From Scytonema sp. UIC 10036 (lineage in GTDB: Bacteria > Cyanobacteriota > Cyanobacteriia > Cyanobacteriales > Nostocaceae), in NCBI RefSeq assembly GCF_009725235.1, contig NZ_WJFC01000245.1:1-19519 (forward strand): a DNA stretch of 19,519 nt, in the 5' to 3' direction. Of the stretch, positions 6,283 through 16,100 are shown piece by piece. The position numbers and the translations under genes were made by a program. Each line of letters begins with the position of its first letter. Within the stretch, counting starts at the first letter, position 1. A model generated the notes under the pieces. That model worked only from the letters and a program-made list of their open reading frames with translations. It did not search any database and was not told where the DNA came from.

Positions 6283-8214
6283 GTGAGCGATTTATTTAAA
6301 GATTTATCTTCACAAGAGTATTATCAAATCTTAGCGGGATTAAATCATACTGAGACTGAATACCCCAATAAATGTGTTCATGAACTATTTGAGTTACAAG
6401 TGGAACGTACTCCAGATTCAACTGCCATTGTCTTTGGGAATGAGAGGTTGACTTATCGACAGCTTAACGAGCAAGCTAATAAACTTGCACACTTCCTGAA
6501 GCAGATAGGTGTGAGTTCAGATATACCAGTTGGACTATTTATTAATCGGTCTGTTCAAATGGTGATTGGCTTGCTAGGTATACTCAAGTCTGGAGGAGCC
6601 TATTTGCCATACGATCCAACATATCCGAATGATCGCTTAGCACAGATGTTTAAAGAAGTTCCAGTCAGCGTTCTGCTGACTGAGAAACGTCTTATAAATC
6701 AGTTACCGGATTGTCATGCGAAAATCATTTGTCTAGATGCAAGTTGCGAGCAGTTTGCAGGAGAATGTAGTGAAAATCTTACAGATACTCATGCTACTCT
6801 AGACAGTCTTGCGTATGCAGTCTTTACTTCTGGTTCTACAGGTAAACCAAAAGCCACAGCAGTTTACCATCGGGGTTGGACTAATTTATTAAATTGGTTT
6901 GTTCAAGAATTTAAAATTAACCCAAATGACAAGGTACTTGTTATTAGTTCTTTCAGTTTCGATATAACTCAAAGAAGTATTATGATGCCGCTAGTATGTG
7001 GAGGAGAATTACATATATTGGCATCAGATTATTTTGATCAGACTCTCACTTTGGAAACTATTTGCAGTTCACAAATTACTCTACTTAACTGTGCACCCAG
7101 CTCTTTCTATGCATTGGTCGAAATGCAGAATCACGAAATTTTTAAACAACTAATGTCTTTGAGGAAAGTTTTTCTAGGAGGTGAACCTATTTCTGCCTCA
7201 AGACTTGAAAACTGCGTTTCATGCGATTTTTTTAATGCAGAATTTATTAATGTTTACGGAGTAGCAGAATGTTCAGATGTATCGACGTTCTACAGACTAT
7301 ATGATTTTGAACAATATATCTCATCATCAGTGCCTATCGGTAAGCCTATTTTCAATACAAAAATTTATTTGGTCGATGAAAATCTAAATCTTGTTCCTTT
7401 TGGTGATATTGGTGAATTGTGTATAGCTGGAGATGGAATAGGAAGGGGATACCTTAATGATCCAATCTCGACGGAAGAGAAATTTGTATTTGAGCAATTT
7501 AATTCTAATTCAAATGTACGGCTCTACAAAACAGGCGATCTCGCTCGTTATCGATCGGATGGTAATTTAGAATATTCTGGACGACTCGATTATCAAGTAA
7601 AAATACGTGGTCAACGTATTGAACTTGGAGAAATTGAAACGTCACTTCGTCAACACCCTGAGGTAAAGGAAGCCGTAGTAATAGTTGAAGAGATTACGTC
7701 CGGAGACCAGCGCTTAGTAGCTTATATAGTTTGTATTAATTTACTTGCGATTGCGAATACAGAAGATTCAAATAATAGACTTATAGACAGTTTACGCAAT
7801 CATCTAATTGGTAAAATGCCTCACTACATGGTACCGAATGAATTCATTTTTCTTAGGGAAATGCCTTTAAATCCTAATGGAAAAATAGATCGAAAATCAT
7901 TATTAAATTCAAAAAAAACAGCTAATAAAAACACTGATAAATTTGCTGAAAATACAAAAACATCTTTTGAAGTTGTAATCGCGGGATTTTTTATAGAGGC
8001 ATTAAAATTAACTGAAATCGATTTCGAAGAAGATTTCTTTAAAATGGGAGGACACTCACTATTGGCTGCTCAGATATTGTTAAGAATGAGAGAGACATTT
8101 GATGTTAATTTCGATTTATCTGTGTTTCTCTCATCCAAAAAAACTAGCGTGAAAAGCTTAGCAAATCTTGTAATGGAATTTAAACGTAGACAGAACCAAC
8201 ATTCGATTTTATGA
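6283..8214 (+). CDS. Free-standing NRPS adenylation-thiolation (A-T) didomain
   Basis: The 643-residue protein activates an amino acid as its adenylate and loads it on its own carrier. Motifs in order: A1 LTYRQLNEQ (56-64), A2 LKSGGAYLPYDP (101-112), A3 FTSGSTGKPK (181-190), A4 FSFDITQ (224-230), A5 NVYGVAEC (323-330), A6 GELCIAGDGIGRGYL (377-391), A7 YKTGDLARY (415-423), A8 around VKIRGQRIELGEIE (439-452), A10 NPNGKIDRK (530-538, K534). The carrier follows with GGHSLLA, S592 being the phosphopantetheine site. No condensation, reductase or thioesterase domain is present. By-eye pocket residues read D-I-R-N-F-G-V-D-V-K, for which I know no confident substrate. A5 has GVAEC where GPTE is usual. 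The start is GTG at 6283, supported by GGAG seven bases upstream. The protein resembles the A-T portion of CmlP and is the natural partner for the CmlA-like hydroxylase. Its AT-rich coding contrasts with the large NRPS. Confidence 0.92.
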   Translation: MSDLFKDLSSQEYYQILAGLNHTETEYPNKCVHELFELQVERTPDSTAIVFGNERLTYRQLNEQANKLAHFLKQIGVSSDIPVGLFINRSVQMVIGLLGILKSGGAYLPYDPTYPNDRLAQMFKEVPVSVLLTEKRLINQLPDCHAKIICLDASCEQFAGECSENLTDTHATLDSLAYAVFTSGSTGKPKATAVYHRGWTNLLNWFVQEFKINPNDKVLVISSFSFDITQRSIMMPLVCGGELHILASDYFDQTLTLETICSSQITLLNCAPSSFYALVEMQNHEIFKQLMSLRKVFLGGEPISASRLENCVSCDFFNAEFINVYGVAECSDVSTFYRLYDFEQYISSSVPIGKPIFNTKIYLVDENLNLVPFGDIGELCIAGDGIGRGYLNDPISTEEKFVFEQFNSNSNVRLYKTGDLARYRSDGNLEYSGRLDYQVKIRGQRIELGEIETSLRQHPEVKEAVVIVEEITSGDQRLVAYIVCINLLAIANTEDSNNRLIDSLRNHLIGKMPHYMVPNEFIFLREMPLNPNGKIDRKSLLNSKKTANKNTDKFAENTKTSFEVVIAGFFIEALKLTEIDFEEDFFKMGGHSLLAAQILLRMRETFDVNFDLSVFLSSKKTSVKSLANLVMEFKRRQNQHSIL

Positions 8215-8476
8215 GTTTTCCAAGCTGCTTACCTCAAAATGAGCCAAAACTGTTTATTTGGAAGGACTTAATGCATATATCACCCGTTAGATGAGTAGTG
8301 CCGTATTGCAGTAGATCCATCGAAGTATATCTTGATAGTCTTTTGAGAGTTCTTGAATCTTTTGTTACTTCTAGTCGCACTTTACAGGTAAAGCAGTTTG
8401 GTTCTCATCCCATCTATGCACGTTGAAAATTAATAGTACAATCGCTCTGTAAGTAAGAATATAAATTAAAATCAAA
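8215..8476. other. Intergenic region between A-T and KASIII-like genes
   Basis: These 262 bases hold no recognisable gene, terminator or repeat. The unusually long gap for one operon and a fragment in the frame VTSSRTLQVKQFGSH (about 8365-8409) leave open that a gene has been deleted here, but I could not identify that fragment. Confidence 0.4.
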
Positions 8477-9463
8477 ATGATTTGTCCTGGAATTAGTTAC
8501 TCTGACTACTACATTGCTGAGCAATCGGTTTCTATTGAACAGCTTATCAGCAACTTGTCTGAATCTAATATTCCTAATGGGTTAGATCGCAAGCAGTTCA
8601 CCGAGATATTGATTGAAACTCTGGGAGTGCAGTTTGTTTACGTTGACGATCGAAAAAATGAGCTACTACGTTTTCATCAATTATTACAAAGGTACTTCTT
8701 GCAATACAGTTCGACACCTGAAGAAATAGATGTCTTGATCTATGCTGCTGGCGATTCTATTGCATCCGGACACTCTTGGGCTGAGAATGATAGTGAATGC
8801 ATTAATATTGCATACTCTGTAAAACATGAGTTCAAATTGGATAATGCGTTACTGTTTAATGTTGCAGTTGAGTGTGCTAGCACATTGATAGCTATGCGAA
8901 TAGCTCTCTCCATGCTAAGAGATAGATCGGCTCGGAAGGTTTTAATTTTATCAAGAAACTTCTATACTAATGACAGACGATTAAGCTTAATGGGAAAAGG
9001 TACACTTGTAAGTGATGGTGCTGGGATTATAGAGCTTTCAGCAGATAAAACAGATTGCTCAATAATTGATTTTGTAAGTATAGAAGATAATCGTATTAGT
9101 AAATTTTCAGACTTTATTACAAAATCGCAATTAGTTGTAGAGCTAGGAGCAAATGCAATCAAAACTTTAGTAGAAAGGAACTCAATTAAAATCCATGAAA
9201 TCAGTATGATTATACCCCAAAATACAACGCGTTTCGCTTGGCAAAGATATTGTAAGATTCTTGACATTCCCATAAGTAAAGTTTTTCTTGATAATATTTC
9301 TGATTATGGACATGTGGGTGATGTTGATACTATTCGTAATTTAACAGATGTGTGGAGAAGAGGAAAAGGATTTATCAATGTTGGCGACTTCGTAATCCTC
9401 TATACAATAGGTACAGGAACAACTTGGGCTGCAATTCTTATTCAAAAGACAGAAAATTCATAA
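8477..9463 (+). CDS. KASIII (FabH)-like thiolase-fold protein with altered catalytic residues
   Basis: The 328-residue length is typical of ketoacyl-ACP synthase III. VDVLIYAA-type strand at 84-91 is followed by the nucleophile region FNVAVECASTLIAMRIAL with C133 aligning with the FabH cysteine. Other family features are VLILSRNFY (155-163), SDGAGIIELS (179-188), and a C-terminal GTGTTWAAILI (312-322). The other two catalytic positions differ: IIPQNTTRFAW (245-255) has Q248 where FabH has His (PHQAN), and DYGHVGDVD (276-284) has H279 where FabH has Asn (YGNTS). A retained Cys with a changed His/Asn pair is seen in KASIII relatives that transfer acyl groups instead of condensing. Its position between an A-T protein and a lone ACP suggests it moves or condenses the starter unit. 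The ATG at 8477 has no clear Shine-Dalgarno, so the start is less certain. Family is confident; reaction is inferred. Confidence 0.82.
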   Translation: MICPGISYSDYYIAEQSVSIEQLISNLSESNIPNGLDRKQFTEILIETLGVQFVYVDDRKNELLRFHQLLQRYFLQYSSTPEEIDVLIYAAGDSIASGHSWAENDSECINIAYSVKHEFKLDNALLFNVAVECASTLIAMRIALSMLRDRSARKVLILSRNFYTNDRRLSLMGKGTLVSDGAGIIELSADKTDCSIIDFVSIEDNRISKFSDFITKSQLVVELGANAIKTLVERNSIKIHEISMIIPQNTTRFAWQRYCKILDIPISKVFLDNISDYGHVGDVDTIRNLTDVWRRGKGFINVGDFVILYTIGTGTTWAAILIQKTENS

Positions 9464-9552
9464 TTAAACCTCATCCATTTTGAGAACTGGAGGTTCCACG
9501 ACTTTTAGATCAAATCAAAGGCAATTCACAAGAGCAAAGCCAATCACTTTTG

Positions 9553-9852
9553 ATGACTCACTTGCGGGAACACATTGCTAGGTCGCTAGAAATAACTACA
9601 TCTGAGCTAAATGTTGAACTGCCGATTAACAAAATGGGACTTGACTCCTTAATGGTTGTGGAATTGAGAAATCTCCTCACAGCAGAGTTGGAAGTCAATA
9701 TCCCAATGGCGAAATTTTTAGATGGGGTGAGTGTTGTTGGGTTAACAAAATTTGTGAGCGAACAACTTTTTGAAGTGAATTCCATTTCAAATTTATCAGT
9801 TGCACCCACAACTACATTTAGTAAGAAAAGCAAGATTAGAGGTAAATTATGA
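9553..9852 (+). CDS. Free-standing acyl carrier protein of polyketide-synthase type
   Basis: About 99 residues consisting of one carrier domain, with the GLDSLMVVELRN motif; the serine at residue 32 (from the ATG at 9553) is the phosphopantetheine site. DSL and the helix LREHIARSLE are typical of modular PKS carriers rather than NRPS PCPs, which here read GGHSLL. A TTG at 9550 is an alternative start, and the frame stays open upstream to a TGA at 9481, encoding ELEVPRLLDQIK, which looks like the linker in front of a PKS ACP. The domain was probably carved out of a larger PKS. I choose the ATG, though no strong Shine-Dalgarno is visible. The tail (about 25 residues, Lys/Ser-rich, FSKKSKIRGKL) may dock with the next protein. 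Its stop overlaps the NRPS start as ATGA, so translation is coupled; it is the likely donor to the first condensation domain. Confidence 0.82.
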   Translation: MTHLREHIARSLEITTSELNVELPINKMGLDSLMVVELRNLLTAELEVNIPMAKFLDGVSVVGLTKFVSEQLFEVNSISNLSVAPTTTFSKKSKIRGKL

Positions 9853-12800
9853 GTTTAACACAGCTTCTGGAAAATCTTCAAGCAACAGGTATAGAATTGT
9901 GGGTTGATGGTGACGAACTATGCTATGAAGCTCCGGAAGATGTGTTAACCCCTGAGTTATTAGCCCAAATTAAGCGATACAAACTTGAAATTATCCGAAA
10001 TTTAGCGCAGGGGACTGATAATCCTTCGACTTATCCCCTCTCCCACGGTCAACAAGCACTGTGGTTTTTGTATCAATTAGCACCAGAAAGTACAGCTTAT
10101 AACACCACATATGCAGCAAGATTAGTCACAAATTTAGATGTTCCAGCCCTTAAGCAGGCGACACAAGCCCTCATTGAACGACATCCAGTTTTAAGGACTA
10201 CCTTTACAAGCATTGATGGCGAACCTGTGCAAACAGTTCATCAAAACCAGCAGGTTTGTTTTAGCATCCAAGAAGCTTTCAATTGGAGCCAAGATGAAGT
10301 AAACAACTGGCTTAGTGAAGTAAGCGATCGCCCTTTCGATTTAGAACATGGACCGATATTGCGCTTCAGAGTGTTGATTCATGACACTACAGATGGTACA
10401 TTAGCTACAAAAGAACATATTTTGTTAATAAGCGCACACCATATAGTAGTGGATTTCTGGTCTTTAGAAATCATCGTCAGTGAACTGAGACTCTTATATC
10501 AAGCAATCACGACAGGTGTAGAGCCATTACTCAGACAACAAAATTGCCAGTATCGAGATTACGTCAACTGGTCAAAGCAAATGCTCAGTGGTACATTCTC
10601 TGAGGGTTTGTATAATTACTGGTCAAAACAACTGTCTGGTGAGTTGCCAATACTAAATCTGCCGACAGATAGACCAAGACCTGCGATCCAAACCTATAAT
10701 GGTGCTACCTACTTTTTCGCTATAGAAGAACAACTTGTCGAAAAGCTGAAAGAATTGGCAAGTCAAGAAGGTGTCTCTGTTTACACGCTTTTTTTTGCAG
10801 CATTACAAGTATTATTACTACGTTATACCAATCAAGAAGATATTTTAATTGGCTCTCCGATGGCGAATCGGAACCGAAAAGAATTTGAAAACATTATTGG
10901 TTACTTTACTAATCCTGTGGTCTTGCGAGCAGACATGTCGGGAAATCCAACCTTTCAAGAGTTACTTGAAAGATCGCGCTCAAGTGTGTTAAATGCCCTA
11001 GACCATCAAGAATATCCCTTTCCTTTATTGGTGGAACAACTGCAACCTATCCGCGATCCAAGCCGTTCGCCACTCTATCAGGTAGCATTCGCTTGGGATA
11101 GCTCTCACCACGGTGAGGGAAAAGTCTCAATCATGGATAGTGATGGGTTGATTGTGGAATCATTGATTCCAGGATCTCAAGGAGCTCCGTTTGATTTAAC
11201 TTTGACTATTGTTGACGTACCAGGCTCGCTCAAAGGTACGTGGAATTACAACACTGACTTGTTTGATGCTAGCACGATTGAGCGGATGAGTGGGCATTTT
11301 CGTACCATGCTCACAGCAATTGTGGCGAATCCTCAGCAAGGAATTGACCAATTGCCGATTTTAACACCATCTGAGCAACAGCAGTTATTGGTTGAGTGGA
11401 ATCGAACTCAAGCTGATTATCCCCAGGATAAGTGTATCCATCAGTTGTTTGAGGAACAGGTTCAGCGTACACCTGATGCTGTGGCGGTGGTGTTTGAAAA
11501 CGAACAACTAACCTACCAGCAGTTGAATTGTCGGGCTAATCAGTTGGCGCATTACTTGCAGTCCTTGGGTGTGGGGGCTGATGTGCTGGTGGGTATTTGT
11601 GTAGAGCGCTCTTTGGAGATGGTGGTGGGACTATTGGGAATTCTCAAGGCGGGTGGTGCTTATGTTCCTCTTGACCCTGAGTATCCCACTGAGCGTCTTA
11701 GTTTCATGTTAGAAGATGCTCAAGTAAGAGTACTGCTGACCCAGCAGTCACTCCTTGACAGACTACCTGCTGATACTGTAGAACTTATTTGTTTAGATAC
11801 AGAAAATCAAGTAATTTCTCAGTGGAGTCAGGACAATCCCATCACTAATGTACAACCCAGTGACTTGGCTTATGTGATTTATACCAGCGGTTCTACTGGT
11901 CAGCCCAAAGGTGTGCAAATTTTACACGACGCTGTGAGCAATTTCCTATCTGCCATGCAGCAGCGCCCAGGAATTACAAAACAAGATATACTCCTTGGGG
12001 TAACTACTATTGCCTTTGATATTGCTGCGTTAGAAATTTTTCTGCCGATAACTGTAGGTGCATGTCTGGTCATAGCCCCTGGTGAGGCGACCCGTGATGG
12101 AAGACAGTTATTAGACTTGCTAGTTTTGTCGCAAGCAACAATCATGCAAGCAACTCCCGCTACTTGGAGATTACTTTTAGAAGCCAACTACCAATCTAGC
12201 AATCTCAAAATACTTTGCGGCGGAGAAGCTTTCCCAAGGGATCTAGCGAATGAATTGTGTGCTGTGAGCGCTTCAGTGTGGAACCTTTATGGACCATCTG
12301 AGACTACTATTTGGTCATCAGTATATCAAGTAGAATCCAAGGAGAGCTTGATTTCCATTGGTCGTGCGATCGCCAATACCCTGGTTTATATATTAGATAA
12401 AAATTTGCAACCAGTACCGATTGGTGTACCAGGAGAATTACATATTGGTGGTGCTGGTGTTGCACGTGGCTACCTCAACCGACCAGAGTTAACACAACAG
12501 AAATTCATCCCCAATCCGTTTGACAATTCAAAATTATATAAAACAGGGGATTTGGCACGGTATTTACCAGATGGCAATATAGAATACCTGGGACGTATCG
12601 ATCATCAGGTGAAAATCCGGGGTTTCCGCATAGAGTTGGGAGAAATAGAAGCAGTACTGAGTCAACATGATAATGTGCAAGCATGTTGTGTGCTCGCCCG
12701 TGAAGACATCCTGGGGGATAAACGCCTAGTAGCTTACATCATCGTCAAGCGACCACAGATAAAACCCACAATCAGCGAACTAAGGCAATTCCTGAAAGCG

Positions 12801-13155
12801 AAGCTACCAGAATACATGATACCGGGTGCGTTCGTGGTCTTGGAGTCCCTACCGCTAACCCCCAACGGCAAAGTAGACCGGCGCGCCCTACCGATACCAG
12901 AATTAGACAGCACACTGCTGTGCCAATATGTAGCCCCGCGCACCCCAACTGAAGAAATGCTGGCACTTTTGTGGGCGCAAGTGCTGAAAGTAGAACTTGT
13001 AGGCATACATGATAACTTCTTTACCTTGGGAGGACACTCGCTACTAGCAACGCAACTGGTTTCGCGCATCCGCAATATGTTCAAAGTGGAACTACCATTG
13101 CGAGAGTTGTTTGCAGCAGCAACAGTAGCAGAATTAGCACCCCGCACCCTGCAAT
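9849..13155 (+). other. NRPS module 1: docking domain, C1, A1 (Gly), T1
   Basis: Residues 1-52 (LTQLLENLQATGIELWVDGD, then LCYEAPEDVLTPELLAQIK) match the TubC_N docking fold that receives an upstream carrier. C1 starts near residue 62 (YPLSHGQQALWFLYQLAPES) with active site HHIVVDFW at 197-204. Its sequence differs strongly from C2/C3 and resembles condensation domains that follow PKS-type carriers. A1 runs from about 503 to 1015; its pocket residues D724, I, L, Q, L, G, L, I, W and Lys of GKVDR give the Gly signature. T1 has FFTLGGHSLLA with S1064. Confidence 0.88.
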
Positions 13156-16100
13156 TGCAGCAACAAAATCTAGAACAGTCTATCCCACCCATATTAGCAA
13201 GGGAAGAAAATGCAGAACTACCACTGTCATTTGCGCAACAGAGGTTATGGTTTTTAGACCAGTTAGAACCAAACAGCCCCTTCTACAACATCCCGATAGG
13301 TTTGCGTATTGTGGGCAATCTCCAAGTGGCAGCGCTCTTACAAAGCTTACAACAAATCATTGTTCGTCACGAAGCATTACGCACTAACTTTATTACAGTT
13401 GAAGGAAAACCAACACAAATCATTCACACACCAACAAATTGGACATTCTCCGTTGTTGATTTGCTTGATGTACCCACAACGGAAATTGAAATAGCCACAC
13501 ACAAATTAGCGAAATTTCAAGCGATTCAACCATTTGACTTAGCAAGTGAACCCTTAATCAGAGCAACATTAGTAGTGCAGTCACAGACAGAACACGTATT
13601 GTTAGTGTGTATGCACCATATTGTCTCTGATGGCTGGTCAATGGGTGTGTTTGTCGAAGAATTAACAGCACTGTACAATGCCTATTCCATCGGTCAGCCC
13701 TCTGGTTTAGAGCCACTAGCGATTCAGTATGCAGATTTTGCCATTTGGCAGAGAAACTGGTTAGTTGGGGATGTACTCCAAAGCCAATTGGATTACTGGC
13801 TTCAACAACTAAAAGCTTCCCCAGCTTTATTATCGCTACCCACAGACAGACCAAGACCATCTGTACAAACATTCAGTGGGGCACATATTGAGTTTGCACT
13901 TTCAATGGAACTGAGTGCAAAACTGACAAAACTCTCTCAGGAGCAAGGGTGTACACTCTTCATGACGCTGTTGGCAGCATTTGATACCCTGCTTTACCGC
14001 TACTCTGGACAAGAAGACATTTTGGTGGGGACACCAATTGCCAACCGCGATTACAGTGAAATAGAGTCTTTAATTGGCTTTTTTGTGAATACTTTAGTGA
14101 TGCGGACTGATGTTTCAGGCAACCCCAGCTTTATGCAGTTGTTGAGCCGGGTTCGCTCCATGGCAATCGATGCCTATGCTCATCAGAATTTACCATTTGA
14201 AATGCTAGTAGAAGCATTGCAGCCACAACGGGACTTAAGCCATACACCCCTATTTCAGGTGATGTTTGCCCTTCAGAATGCGCCTAGTGAGCAAATCGAA
14301 TTTTCTGGGTTAACTATAACGGAGTTTCCAATAGAAAGTGAAACGGCAAAGTTTGATCTGACCATTATAATGCAGAACACCGCTCATGGACTAGTTGGTG
14401 TGTGGGAATACAATACTGATTTGTTTGACAAGAGTACTATTGAGCGGATGAGTGGGCATTTTCGTACCATGCTCACAGCAATTGTGGCGAATCCTCAGCA
14501 AGGAATTGACCAATTGCCGATTTTAACACCATCTGAGCAACAGCAGTTATTGGTTGAGTGGAATCGAACTCAAGCTGATTATCCCCAGGATAAGTGTATC
14601 CATCAGTTGTTTGAGGAACAGGTTCAGCGTACACCTGATGCTGTGGCGGTGGTGTTTGAAAACGAACAACTAACCTACCAGCAGTTGAATTGTCGGGCTA
14701 ATCAGTTGGCGCATTACTTGCAGTCCTTGGGTGTGGGGGCTGATGTGCTGGTGGGTATTTGTGTAGAGCGCTCTTTGGAGATGGTGGTGGGACTATTGGG
14801 AATTCTCAAGGCGGGTGGTGCTTATGTTCCTCTTGACCCTGAGTATCCCACTGAGCGCCTTAGTTTCATCTTAGAAGATGCTCAAGTAAGAGTGCTACTG
14901 ACGCAACAGCACTTAGTTGAGCAACTACCCAAACATCAAGCAACCCAAGTCTTTTTAGCGCAGATCTGGTCAGAAATTGTCGATAAGAACCAGGATAATC
15001 CTACCAGTGGGGTGACGCCTGGTCATCTAGCGAATGTAATTTATACGAGTGGTTCCACAGGTTTACCCAAAGGGGTGATGGTTGAGCATAGGGGATTGTG
15101 CAACCTAGCAATAGCTCAGAAGAAGGCTTTTGGCTTGGATGGTGATAGTCGCGTTCTCCAGTTTGCTTCGTTGAGTTTTGATGCTTCTATTTGGGAAATT
15201 TTGATGGCTTTTGGCTCAGGGGCAAAACTGTACCTAGTTTCAAAAGACGCTCTCATGCCCGGTATACCGTTAATTGAGCGATTACGCGATTATGGCATTA
15301 CGCATATTACGCTACCACCATCAGCGCTTTTTGTTATGCCTATTGAGGAACTTCCGGTACTGCAAACAATAATTGTAGCTGGAGAAGCTTGTTCAGGGGA
15401 ATTAATCAGGCAATGGTCTGCTGGTAGAAACTTTTTCAACGCCTACGGACCGACAGAAGCGACTGTCTGTGCCACAATCGTACTGGGCACGCCTTTAGAC
15501 CAAAAAATCTCGATTGGGCGACCGATAGCGAACACGCAAATTTACATCCTAGACTCGCACGAACAACCAGTACCGATTGGTGTACCAGGAGAATTGCACA
15601 TTGGTGGTGTGGGGTTGGCAAGAGGCTACCTCAACAGAACAGAGTTAACACTTGAAAAATTTATCCCCAACCCCTTTGACAATTCTAAGGTAACAAGTCA
15701 CTCATCAAAATTATATAAAACAGGGGATTTGGCACGGTATTTACCAAATGGCAATATAGAATACCTGGGACGTATCGATCATCAGGTGAAAATCCGGGGT
15801 TTCCGCATAGAGTTGGGAGAAATAGAAGCAGTACTGAGTCAACATGATAATGTGCAAGCATGTTGTGTGCTCGCCCGTGAAGACATCCTGGGGGATAAAC
15901 GCCTAGTAGCTTACATCATCGTCAAGCGACCACAGATAAAACCCACAATCAGCGAACTAAGGCAATTCCTGAAAGCGAAGCTACCAGAATACATGATACC
16001 GGGTGCGTTCGTGGTCTTGGAGTCCCTACCGCTAACCCCCAACGGCAAAGTAGACCGGCGCGCCCTACCGATACCAGAATTAGACAGCACACTGCTGTGC

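Noticed and set aside
8962..9273. Minus-strand 103-codon open frame
   Set aside because: It is antisense to the KASIII-like gene; the sense frame carries all family motifs.
12734..13192. Minus-strand 152-codon open frame, repeated at 15911-16369 and, in part, 19100-19510
   Set aside because: It lies opposite the A/T region of each NRPS module and repeats only because the modules are duplicated; its sequence is Ser/Arg-rich with no family resemblance.
13558..13872. Minus-strand 104-codon open frame, repeated at 16735-17049
   Set aside because: It is a shadow of the C2 and C3 condensation domains, whose plus-strand frame is fully supported by HHIVSDGW and flanking motifs.
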